From Chryseobacterium indologenes (GTDB lineage: Bacteria > Bacteroidota > Bacteroidia > Flavobacteriales > Weeksellaceae), in assembly GCF_002025665.1 (NCBI RefSeq), contig NZ_CP018786.1, forward strand, positions 3,968,001 through 4,032,000: DNA of 64,000 nucleotides, given 5' to 3'. Below the pieces are notes generated by a model that worked only from the letters and a program-made list of their open reading frames with translations, did no database searches and was not told where the DNA came from. Made by a program: the position numbers and the translations under genes. This document shows positions 8,326-15,026 of the stretch, piece after piece (positions within the stretch are counted from its first letter, which is position 1; each line of letters opens with the position of its first letter).

Positions 8326-9168
8326 TCAGGAATAAATCTGTGAGCCTTCCCAACCCACAATCAACTGTTTCCTATCACTTCCCCAACGATAGCCACCGAG
8401 ATGCCCGGTAGACTGAATCACGCGGTGACATGGAATAAGAAATGCTACAGGATTACTTCCAATAGCCGTCCCAACAGCTCTGGAAGCTTTAGGATTTCCA
8501 ATTTTTTCTGCCAGGCTGCCATAAGTAGACAGTTTTCCCATCGGAATAGTCAGTAGACTTTCCCATACTTTCAACTGAAAATCGGTACCTTTCAAGTGTA
8601 ATTTTATTGTGTTGAGTTTTGTCCAGTCTTTATCGAATATGGACAATGCGTTCTTTTGAAGAGCATCCTGTTTTTCAATAAAAGAAGCATTAGGGAACTT
8701 TTGTTTCAGTTCCCCGAATGCTTTTTCTTTATCGTCTTCAAAAGCCATATAGCAGATTCCTTTTTCTGTAGAAGCTACTAAGATATTTCCGAAAGGACTT
8801 TCAGAAAAACTGTAATAAATACTGAGGCTTTTTCCTCCGTTTTTATATTCTGCCGGAGACATTCCTTCAATCTTTACAAACAGGTCATGAAGCCTGCTGG
8901 TACTGGAAAATCCTGTCTCGTAGGCAGTATCAAACAAACTTGCTTTTTCTTCCTTCAATAAGTTTTTAGCATGTTCAAGACTGATGAACTGTAAAAATTT
9001 TTTCGGACTTGTTCCTGCCCAATCAGTAAATATCTTCTGAAAATGAGCCGGACTCAGGTGAATATTCTCTGCCACTTCCTCCAAACTTGGCTGAAGCCTG
9101 AAATTGCTCTGGATATATTCTATCGCCTTGGCAATTCTGTTATAATCTATCTGACTTTGTGTGGACAT
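8326..9168 (-). CDS. ada: Ada-like protein: AraC-type HTH fused to O6-methylguanine-DNA methyltransferase
   Basis: A 280-residue suicide methyltransferase. Residues about 8-108 are an AraC-family double helix-turn-helix (SLEEVAENIHLSPAHFQKIF, then AYETGFSSTSRLHDLF). Residues about 115-275 are the Ogt/Ada C-terminal repair domain with the acceptor Cys247 in IPCHRVI and the upstream GTAIGSNP motif. The N-terminal zinc domain of E. coli Ada, which takes methyl groups from phosphotriesters and switches the protein into an activator, is absent. Any regulatory switch must therefore work differently or be lost. It is encoded just before alkB, the classic adaptive-response partner, with a repeat between them, and about 70 bases after agmatinase. 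Confidence 0.92.
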   Translation of the reverse strand: MSTQSQIDYNRIAKAIEYIQSNFRLQPSLEEVAENIHLSPAHFQKIFTDWAGTSPKKFLQFISLEHAKNLLKEEKASLFDTAYETGFSSTSRLHDLFVKIEGMSPAEYKNGGKSLSIYYSFSESPFGNILVASTEKGICYMAFEDDKEKAFGELKQKFPNASFIEKQDALQKNALSIFDKDWTKLNTIKLHLKGTDFQLKVWESLLTIPMGKLSTYGSLAEKIGNPKASRAVGTAIGSNPVAFLIPCHRVIQSTGHLGGYRWGSDRKQLIVGWEGSQIYS

Positions 9169-9237
9169 TGTATTATTATTTTACCTCACAAATTTCCAAA
9201 GAATATACGGCAGAAAAAATCCGATTCTTGCGGAATA

Positions 9238-10095
9238 TTAGTTGTTGTTATAAATATCGTAGTAAGCAAGCATTTTGTAATATAACTTCGCAGATAAGAA
9301 AGCCGTTGGCTTAGCCATTGGAGAATCCATTAATTCTACAATATCAAATGCTACTACATTACATTTTTCAAATACTTTTCTTAATAATTCCAGCGTTGGA
9401 TACCATTGTAGTCCGCCTGGCTCAGGAGTTCCTGTAGATGGAGCAATAGAAGGATCGAAAGCATCTAAATCAATCGTGATATACACATTTCCTGATACTT
9501 TTTCCAATACATCATTGATCCAGTTTTCGTTGTTTGCGATTTCGTGAGCGAAAAATACTCTTCCTTCAGGTAAATATTCAACTTCTTCAACATCCATAGA
9601 ACGGATTCCCACCTGTACTAAGTTATGCTTCTGATTTGCTTCAAAAACTGCACATGCATGGTTGGAAGTAGAACCGTGGAACTCAGGACGTAAGTCTGTG
9701 TGAGCATCAAACTGAAGAACAGTAAGGTTTTCGAACTTCTCTCCTACCGCACGGATAGAACCAATAGAAACAGAGTGTTCACCCCCAAAAAGAGTGAATA
9801 ATTTACCCTCATTGTTCAAAAGTTCTTTTGTTTTCTGATAAACCGCTTCTGTCATTGCTTCCGGAGTAGAATTTTCAGAAACTTCTCCTGCTAAGTAAAC
9901 TCCCTGTAGGTAAGGTTCTGTTTGAGTTTCAATATCGTAAAGCTCCATGTTTTCAGAAGCGTTTAAGAATAATTCCGGACCTTTATCAGCTCCTTTACCC
10001 CATGTTGAAGTTCCATCATAAGGAACAGTTACCAACATTACTTTCGAATTCTCTAACGTTGCGTTTTCTTCGGGAATTCCTGCGTATGTTCTCAT
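9238..10095 (-). CDS. speB: Agmatinase / ureohydrolase
   Basis: A 285-residue binuclear manganese ureohydrolase that converts agmatine to putrescine and urea. Metal ligands are visible: His107 in GGEHS, Asp130/His132/Asp134 in FDAHTD, and Asp209/Asp211 in IDLDAFDP. The active-site loop HGSTSNHAC around residues 140-148 matches the agmatinase pattern. Agmatinase is favoured over arginase because an arginine decarboxylase is encoded about 1 kb away on the same strand, which would supply agmatine. A TATCTTTG box stands upstream at 10140-10147. The ada gene follows after about 70 bases and could be read from the same transcript. Confidence 0.88.
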   Translation of the reverse strand: MRTYAGIPEENATLENSKVMLVTVPYDGTSTWGKGADKGPELFLNASENMELYDIETQTEPYLQGVYLAGEVSENSTPEAMTEAVYQKTKELLNNEGKLFTLFGGEHSVSIGSIRAVGEKFENLTVLQFDAHTDLRPEFHGSTSNHACAVFEANQKHNLVQVGIRSMDVEEVEYLPEGRVFFAHEIANNENWINDVLEKVSGNVYITIDLDAFDPSIAPSTGTPEPGGLQWYPTLELLRKVFEKCNVVAFDIVELMDSPMAKPTAFLSAKLYYKMLAYYDIYNNN

Positions 10096-10139
10096 GCTTT
10101 ATTTAAAAATTTTAATGATTGAAAGATTAAAAGATTTCA

Positions 10140-10147
10140 CAAAGATA
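10140..10147 (-). promoter_or_regulatory. Candidate -7 element (TATCTTTG) for agmatinase
   Basis: The plus strand reads CAAAGATA, which is TATCTTTG on the minus strand, 45 bases before the start codon. No good TTG element lies at the usual distance. Confidence 0.35.
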
Positions 10148-10252
10148 CAAAATAGTCCTTGAGTTATAAGTGATGAACGGTCTGTTATGAATTTTTAACC
10201 TTCATTCTAATTTTTAAATTTTTAAATATTTTAATGTTTAAATTTTAAAAGT

Positions 10253-10260
10253 TATTTTTG
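10253..10260 (+). promoter_or_regulatory. Candidate -7 element (TATTTTTG) for the HAD phosphatase gene
   Basis: TATTTTTG ends 15 bases before the ATG at 10276. The TTG within it is the upstream limit of the open frame, so a start there would precede transcription. Confidence 0.45.
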
Positions 10261-10275
10261 TACAAAACTCATTAT

Positions 10276-10935
10276 ATGCCTTTAAAAGCTGTACTTTTTG
10301 ATATGGATGGTGTAATTGTAGATACGGAACCATTGCATAGAAAAGCTTATTTCAAAACGTTTGATGAATTGGAAATCGCCGTTTCCGAAGAGTTATACAC
10401 CTCTTTTACCGGAGCATCAACGAAAAGAGTCTCTGAAACTTTGATTAATGAATTTAATTTAAATCAAACTTATGAAGACATTGCAGGAATCAAAAGATCT
10501 CATTTCAAAGATTATTTTTATAATGATGATGAGTTTGACTTAATTCCGGGAGTAAGAAAACTAATCGAGCATTATCACGAAAATGGAGTCAAGCTGATTC
10601 TGGCTTCTTCTGCAACGATGGTAACCATCAATATGGTTTTTGAAAAATTCGGACTCGAGCAATATTTCAGCGGAAAGATCAGCGGTGCCGATTTAAAAGA
10701 ATCCAAACCTCATCCTGAGGTTTTCTTACTGGCTGCAGAAATGGCAGGAGAACCTGTTGAAAACTGTATGGTGATTGAGGATTCTACGAACGGAATTTTG
10801 GCAGCCCACAGAGCAAAAATTTTCTGTACGGCATACAGAAGCCCACATTCTAAAAATCAGGATTACACGTTAGCAGATACGGTAGTAACTGATTACGAGG
10901 AACTCGAACTTGATAAAATTTCAAAATATTTTTAA
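10276..10935 (+). CDS. HAD-superfamily hydrolase, beta-phosphoglucomutase-like subfamily
   Basis: A 219-residue HAD phosphatase or phosphomutase. The nucleophile motif is FDMDGVIVDTEP (motif I, first Asp nucleophile, second Asp acid/base). Motif II is LILASSAT, the conserved Lys lies in LKESKPHPEVF, and motif IV is MVIEDSTNG. The helical cap sits between motifs I and II. Start: the ATG at 10276 leads directly into the beta strand (MPLKAVLFDMDG); a TTG at 10258 lies in the promoter box. Substrate is not readable; relatives act on beta-glucose-1-phosphate or other sugar phosphates. It lies between the two polyamine genes but on the opposite strand. Confidence 0.88.
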   Translation: MPLKAVLFDMDGVIVDTEPLHRKAYFKTFDELEIAVSEELYTSFTGASTKRVSETLINEFNLNQTYEDIAGIKRSHFKDYFYNDDEFDLIPGVRKLIEHYHENGVKLILASSATMVTINMVFEKFGLEQYFSGKISGADLKESKPHPEVFLLAAEMAGEPVENCMVIEDSTNGILAAHRAKIFCTAYRSPHSKNQDYTLADTVVTDYEELELDKISKYF

Positions 10936-10939
10936 ATAA

Positions 10940-10972
10940 AAAAGCTCTCAGATTCTGAGAGCTTTTGTTTTG
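10940..10972 (+). terminator. Terminator of the HAD phosphatase gene
   Basis: AAAAGCTCTCA pairs with TGAGAGCTTTT around a GATTC loop, with further T residues after it. Confidence 0.8.
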
Positions 10973-10980
10973 TATATACT

Positions 10981-11107
10981 TTGTCATCTGAACGAAGTGA
11001 AGATCCTTAACTTTCCTTAATTCTTAATAAAAAACTTAATGGTTAAATTTAAAAACATTAATAAGATGAGATTGCTTCGTCACCTTCGTTCCTCACAATG
11101 ACAGATT
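10981..11107. repeat. Intergenic repeat with inverted TGTCAT...GAACGAAG ends
   Basis: One end reads TTGTCATCTGAACGAAGTG (10981-11000 region). The other end, on the opposite strand, reads TGTCATTGTGAGGAACGAAG and then GACGAAGCAATCT. Such pairs are, from general knowledge, widespread between flavobacterial genes. The element is about 125 bases long and is the only copy visible here. It separates the HAD gene terminator from the convergent arginine decarboxylase gene. Confidence 0.5.
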
Positions 11108-11113
11108 AAAGTC

Positions 11114-12508
11114 TTATTTATAACCAAGAATCTTCAATATATCTTCCGGTTCCTGTTTCTCACGGAAAATTTCATATTGCAATTCACCGTTTTCATCTTT
11201 CTGAATCAGGACGTGTCTAGGCTGAGGCATCAGACAGTGGTGTACTCCGCCATATCCACCGATTGTTTCCTGATAAGCTCCCGTGTGGAAGAATCCGATA
11301 TACAAAGGTTTTGTATCACTGAAAACAGGTAAATAAATTGCGTTGGTATGCTGTTCTGAGTTATAATAATCATCCGAATCACAAGTCAGCCCTCCCAGGA
11401 ATACTCTTTCATAAGTATCTTCCCAACGGTTAAGCGGAAGCATGATGAAGTGTCTTGAAATTGCCCATGTATCAGGAAGGGTGGTCATGAAAGAAGAATC
11501 AATCATATTCCATTTTTCTCTGTCATTCTGACGTTTCTGAGAGATGATTTTGTAAAGGTTCGCTCCACTTTCTCCTACGGTAAAGCTACCGAATTCAGTG
11601 TAGATGTTAGGTTCTTCCACTCCTTCTTCTTCACAGAATTTTTTGATCTGAGAAACAATCTCTTCTACCATATACTGGTAGTCATAATCAAAGTTCAAAG
11701 AAGTTTTGATTGGGAAACCACCTCCAATGTTCAGTGAATCTACTTCAGGAGCAATTTTCTTCAAACGGGCATATACACGAAGACATTTGTACAATTCGTT
11801 CCAGTAGTAAGAAGTATCTTTAATCCCGGTATTGATGAAGAAGTGAAGCATTTTCAATCTTGCATTCGGGTGTTCTGCGATCTTCTGGCTGTAGTAAGGG
11901 ATGATATCTTTATATCCGATTCCTAATCTTGAGGTATAGAACTCGAACTTTGGTTCTTCCTCTGATGCGATTCTGATTCCGATATTAAAGGTAGAATCGA
12001 TGCTTTCTGTAAGTTTATCCAATTCTCTGTAATTATCAAGAATCGGGGTAATATTTTCAAAACCGCTGTTGATCATATCTGAAATATTTGTCAGATAATC
12101 ATCAGTTTTAAAACCATTACAGATTACTTCAATGTTTTTATCTACCTTTCCCTTTTCGTAAAGAGATTTTACAATATCCATGTCATAAGCAGAAGATGTT
12201 TCTATCGAAATATCATTCTTCAAAGCTTCCTCCAATACGAAATTGAAATGACTGGATTTTGTGCAATAGCAGTAGGTATAATTCTTTTTATATTCGGTTT
12301 TTTCAAAAGCTTCTTTAAACCAGCTTTTGGCCTTCTGAATATTTTGAGAAATTCTCGGCAGATAGCTAATCTTTAGCGGAGTGCCAAATTGTTCAACTAC
12401 ATCCATCAATGGAACGTCGTGAAACAACAAATTGTTCTCAGATACATTAAATTCCTCTGTAGGGAAATACAATGTCTGATCAATAAGTTCCGAGTACTTT
12501 ATTTTCAT
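11114..12508 (-). CDS. speA: Arginine decarboxylase, PLP fold type III
   Basis: A 464-residue PLP-dependent decarboxylase of the alanine-racemase-like fold, the form flavobacteria use to make agmatine from arginine. The likely PLP lysine is in YCYCTKSSHF (about residue 85). The phosphate-binding glycines are in NIGGGFP, the conserved TEFGSFTVGESG follows, and the substrate-side Cys-Asp pair is in GGLTCDSDDYY. The barrel and C-terminal beta domains are both complete. The function assignment rests on family resemblance plus the nearby agmatinase. Diaminopimelate and ornithine decarboxylases share the fold and are the alternatives. The reader should expect cytosolic localisation. Confidence 0.8.
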   Translation of the reverse strand: MKIKYSELIDQTLYFPTEEFNVSENNLLFHDVPLMDVVEQFGTPLKISYLPRISQNIQKAKSWFKEAFEKTEYKKNYTYCYCTKSSHFNFVLEEALKNDISIETSSAYDMDIVKSLYEKGKVDKNIEVICNGFKTDDYLTNISDMINSGFENITPILDNYRELDKLTESIDSTFNIGIRIASEEEPKFEFYTSRLGIGYKDIIPYYSQKIAEHPNARLKMLHFFINTGIKDTSYYWNELYKCLRVYARLKKIAPEVDSLNIGGGFPIKTSLNFDYDYQYMVEEIVSQIKKFCEEEGVEEPNIYTEFGSFTVGESGANLYKIISQKRQNDREKWNMIDSSFMTTLPDTWAISRHFIMLPLNRWEDTYERVFLGGLTCDSDDYYNSEQHTNAIYLPVFSDTKPLYIGFFHTGAYQETIGGYGGVHHCLMPQPRHVLIQKDENGELQYEIFREKQEPEDILKILGYK

Positions 12509-12630
12509 TTCTAAACAAGTGAATTAAGAAATGCAAAATTGCTAAAAAAGTTTCATTTTTAGGTGTTAAAATTATTATAATTTTAAATAAACACCCAATA
12601 TTAAATCTTATAGAAATTTATCTCTGATAA

Positions 12631-13506
12631 TCAATACGTAAACTTTTGAATATATTCCCTCCTTCTAGCATCTGAAATCCCTAATGCCTGCTGAATATAG
12701 GCATCTGGAGAACCATACTTTTTATTGATCTCCCCAAAAGCAGCGTCAAGATATCTTTTTTCAACCCAGCTCAGTTTTTCCAGTACCTGTAAATCCATTT
12801 TCGGATAGAGGAAATGTAAAGTATTGGCAAGGCGAAGTCTCTTCTGAACAAGATCTTTTCTATAATTATTAGAGAGAAGATATTCGTTGTAAATAGTCTC
12901 TTTATCAAATTTCAGAATTGTAAGAAGTAATGCTGTGATAATTCCCGTCCTGTCTTTTCCCGCTGTACAATGATAAAGAATCGGATCTTTGGATTCCAGA
13001 ATTTCTGTAATAATTCTTTTTATAGTTTCTGGATTTTCCGTCACATACTCACGGTAAAAATCTATCATTCTTTTATCGGCATCGGAAGCATTCACTTTAC
13101 CTTTAAGAACCAGTTTTTTGGCCTGAGCCAACTGATCTCCTTCATCTTCAAACGCTGAATATTTTTTGTATACGGTTTCTGCCGGTAACTGATCCGGTTT
13201 CTGAGCAATTTCTTTTGAATTTCTAAGGTCAATAATTTCTTTGATCCCCAGTTTTTCAACATCATCAAAAGATTTCTTTTTAAGCTTATAAAGATGGGCA
13301 CTTCGGTATAGTTTTCCTTCTTTTAATGTTCTTCCTTCCCTGTTTTTGATATTTCCTACCGTCCGGAAATTGGTAACTTTTTTAAGATGAATCACTTTTT
13401 CAGTTTCATTTTTTCCATATTCGGGTGTTTCAAAATGCTGGGTCTTACATGAGACTATGCAGCATAATGAAATGGTGAACACTGATATTTTGATTAATTT
13501 ATTCAA
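12631..13506 (-). CDS. Lipoprotein tyrosine/serine phosphatase (Y_phosphatase3 type)
   Basis: A 291-residue dual-specificity-like phosphatase anchored in the envelope. The signal peptide ends in the lipobox IVSC with Cys20 as lipidation site. The P-loop is HCTAGKDRTG with nucleophile Cys180 and Arg186, the CX5R signature. The upstream FRTVGNIKNREGR and KLYRSAHLY segments are typical of the bacterial family that includes Listeria LipA and mycobacterial MptpB. Substrates could be phosphotyrosine proteins or phosphoinositides; neither can be decided. It is a single gene, with a two-hairpin repeat immediately upstream of the start. Confidence 0.88.
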   Translation of the reverse strand: MNKLIKISVFTISLCCIVSCKTQHFETPEYGKNETEKVIHLKKVTNFRTVGNIKNREGRTLKEGKLYRSAHLYKLKKKSFDDVEKLGIKEIIDLRNSKEIAQKPDQLPAETVYKKYSAFEDEGDQLAQAKKLVLKGKVNASDADKRMIDFYREYVTENPETIKRIITEILESKDPILYHCTAGKDRTGIITALLLTILKFDKETIYNEYLLSNNYRKDLVQKRLRLANTLHFLYPKMDLQVLEKLSWVEKRYLDAAFGEINKKYGSPDAYIQQALGISDARRREYIQKFTY

Positions 13507-13516
13507 TGGTTTTTAA

Positions 13517-13606
13517 TAAGTTTTGGCTAAAGCCAATGGATGTATTTATTTTTATTAAACGGGCTGAAGCCCGTTTCTATTGATGCAAAAATTAGTGCCA
13601 TTTGTG
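13517..13606 (-). repeat. Two-hairpin intergenic repeat, copy C
   Basis: It contains hairpin TTGGCT-AA-AGCCAA (about 13522-13536), a spacer of about 22 bases, hairpin AAACGGGC-TGAA-GCCCGTTT (about 13557-13576), then CTATTGAT and GTGCCATTTGTG (13595-13606). Read in reverse it aligns over its whole length with 8221-8312. Confidence 0.65.
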
Positions 13607-13612
13607 GGTAAG

Positions 13613-13628
13613 GCCCGTTTCTATTGAT
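13613..13628. repeat. Partial extra copy of the repeat's end
   Basis: The 16 bases GCCCGTTTCTATTGAT repeat exactly the segment at 13569-13584. This looks like a broken second copy beside the full one. Confidence 0.5.
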
Positions 13629-13644
13629 ATATAATTAGATCCTT

Positions 13645-14292
13645 TTAATAGATGGTAGGATATTCTATCTCCTTAATTCCTACAAAAAATAAAACATCTC
13701 CTGATTCATATTCTATGGAAATCTCATCTTCAACAGCGAAATTCCGGGTTCCTATTCTTGAAGTAATGCTTAAGTTTTCTTTAGTCAAAGGCCAGTTGAG
13801 ACCTTTTGTCGTTATATTATTCACTGATGGAAATGGATAAAGCGAAATCATTCTATTTTTTAATCCTTTCAGCTTAAAATGATTGGGAATAAAATAGTAT
13901 TCTGAAAACTCATCATAAAATTTTATTTTCATCTGATCTTTGAATGCATACGCAACGGTAAGGTTTCCCAAAAAATGATCCTGCTCACCTCCGCTTCCTC
14001 CAAAAACATCAGTTTCTGAAAAGCCTTTTTCCTGAATAATTTCCAGCGCCTTATGAAAATCTGTTTTTTCCTGATCTAAGGTAAGGATAAATTTTCCTTC
14101 ATACATATCTTCATCTGATCCGGAGTGTGAATCAAAATCACCGGATATAAAATCCAGTTTATCCAAAGGAAATCCCATTTTTTTCAAATAATGGAAAGCA
14201 CCGTCTGTACAGGCAATCAAACCATAATTTTCCGGATTGGGTAATGATTTTGGAGCATCTCCGTTGATGAAAAGTAATGCTTTATCTCTCAT
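13645..14292 (-). CDS. thiN: Thiamine pyrophosphokinase
   Basis: A 215-residue enzyme that transfers pyrophosphate from ATP to thiamine to give thiamine diphosphate. The family motifs are present in order: FINGDAP near the N-terminus, ACTDGAFHYL, FISGDFDS, LDQEKTDFHKAL and FGGSGGEQDHFLGNL. The C-terminal part (about 140-215) is the thiamine-binding beta domain, ending in GDVLFFVGIKEIEYP. Its start overlaps the end of the corrinoid adenosyltransferase gene by 11 bases, so the two are translationally coupled. I see no TPP riboswitch upstream. Confidence 0.9.
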   Translation of the reverse strand: MRDKALLFINGDAPKSLPNPENYGLIACTDGAFHYLKKMGFPLDKLDFISGDFDSHSGSDEDMYEGKFILTLDQEKTDFHKALEIIQEKGFSETDVFGGSGGEQDHFLGNLTVAYAFKDQMKIKFYDEFSEYYFIPNHFKLKGLKNRMISLYPFPSVNNITTKGLNWPLTKENLSITSRIGTRNFAVEDEISIEYESGDVLFFVGIKEIEYPTIY

Positions 14293-14851
14293 TCGGGTTC
14301 CAGTATTCTTCCGGTTCGTTGTTCAGTTTTGAAATATATCTTGCCAACACAAAAAGATAATCTGAAAGCCTGTTTAAATATTTAATCAATTCGGGACGTA
14401 CTTCTTCTGATTCATTCAGAAATACCAATGAACGTTCTGCTCTTCTGCAGATCGTTCTTGCTGCATGTAAAAAAGTTGCTGATTTTCCTCCACCTGGCAG
14501 GATAAAGTACTGAAGAGGTTCCAGCTTTTCATCGAAGGCATCCATCCATTGTTCCAGCTCTTCAATTTCAGTTTCTGAAATAATAATCGGAAGGCGTGAT
14601 TTTCCGTTGGCAAGCATCAGCTTATCCACCGGTGTTGCAGCTTCTGAACCTACCGTAAACAAATCAAACTGTATTTTCTTCAGCTGTCTCAAAACTTCTT
14701 CATCTTCAATATGACTTTTTGAAATTCCAATGAATGAATTCAATTCGTCTATATTTCCGTAGCTGTCTACTCTTGCGCTGGCTTTGGAAACCCTTGTTCC
14801 GCCATACAATGCAGTCTGGCCTTTATCTCCTGTCTTTGTATAAATTTTCAT
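14282..14851 (-). CDS. Cob(I)alamin adenosyltransferase, PduO type
   Basis: A 189-residue ATP:corrinoid adenosyltransferase that makes the upper axial ligand of coenzyme B12. The N-terminal ATP-binding segment is IYTKTGDKGQTALYGG, followed by YGNIDELNSFIG and the helical RTICRRAERSL motif, all hallmarks of PduO rather than CobA or EutT. The ATG at 14851 begins MKIYTKTGDKG as in the family; the open frame reaches to 14878 but adds nothing recognisable. It overlaps thiN by 11 bases. No cobalamin riboswitch is visible upstream. It probably serves B12 salvage, since no B12 synthesis genes are in the window. Confidence 0.92.
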   Translation of the reverse strand: MKIYTKTGDKGQTALYGGTRVSKASARVDSYGNIDELNSFIGISKSHIEDEEVLRQLKKIQFDLFTVGSEAATPVDKLMLANGKSRLPIIISETEIEELEQWMDAFDEKLEPLQYFILPGGGKSATFLHAARTICRRAERSLVFLNESEEVRPELIKYLNRLSDYLFVLARYISKLNNEPEEYWNPNER

Positions 14852-14912
14852 AGTACTAAAATACTTTTTTTTGTACAATGTAAAAAGTAAAATGTAGGAA
14901 TAGCTTCGTATT

Positions 14913-14972
14913 CTATCTGAAAAAATAAAACTGACATTAGGAATTTAATGTCAGTTTTATTTTTTCAGATAG
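14913..14972 (-). terminator. Terminator with a 27-base-pair perfect stem, downstream of the TonB receptor gene
   Basis: Bases 14913-14939 are perfectly complementary to 14946-14972, with a six-base GGAATT loop. The arms carry TTTTATTTTTT runs, so on the minus strand this works as an intrinsic terminator for the receptor gene ending at 15027. The stem is far longer than other terminators in the window. Confidence 0.75.
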
Positions 14973-15026
14973 TGCTTCGTCTTTGTTAAGCACAACAACG
15001 TCAATCCAATTCCTTTTATGTATAGA

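Noticed and set aside
10258..10275. TTG start for the HAD phosphatase gene
   Set aside because: The TTG is part of the -7 box TATTTTTG, so it would not be transcribed; the ATG at 10276 opens the family motif.
14913..14972. Inverted-repeat ends of an insertion sequence
   Set aside because: The arms are separated by only six bases, there is no transposase nearby and no target duplication.
14852..15026. Cobalamin or TPP riboswitch upstream of the adenosyltransferase-thiN pair
   Set aside because: The only strong structure is the 27-pair palindrome. No B12-box or thi-box sequence is visible.
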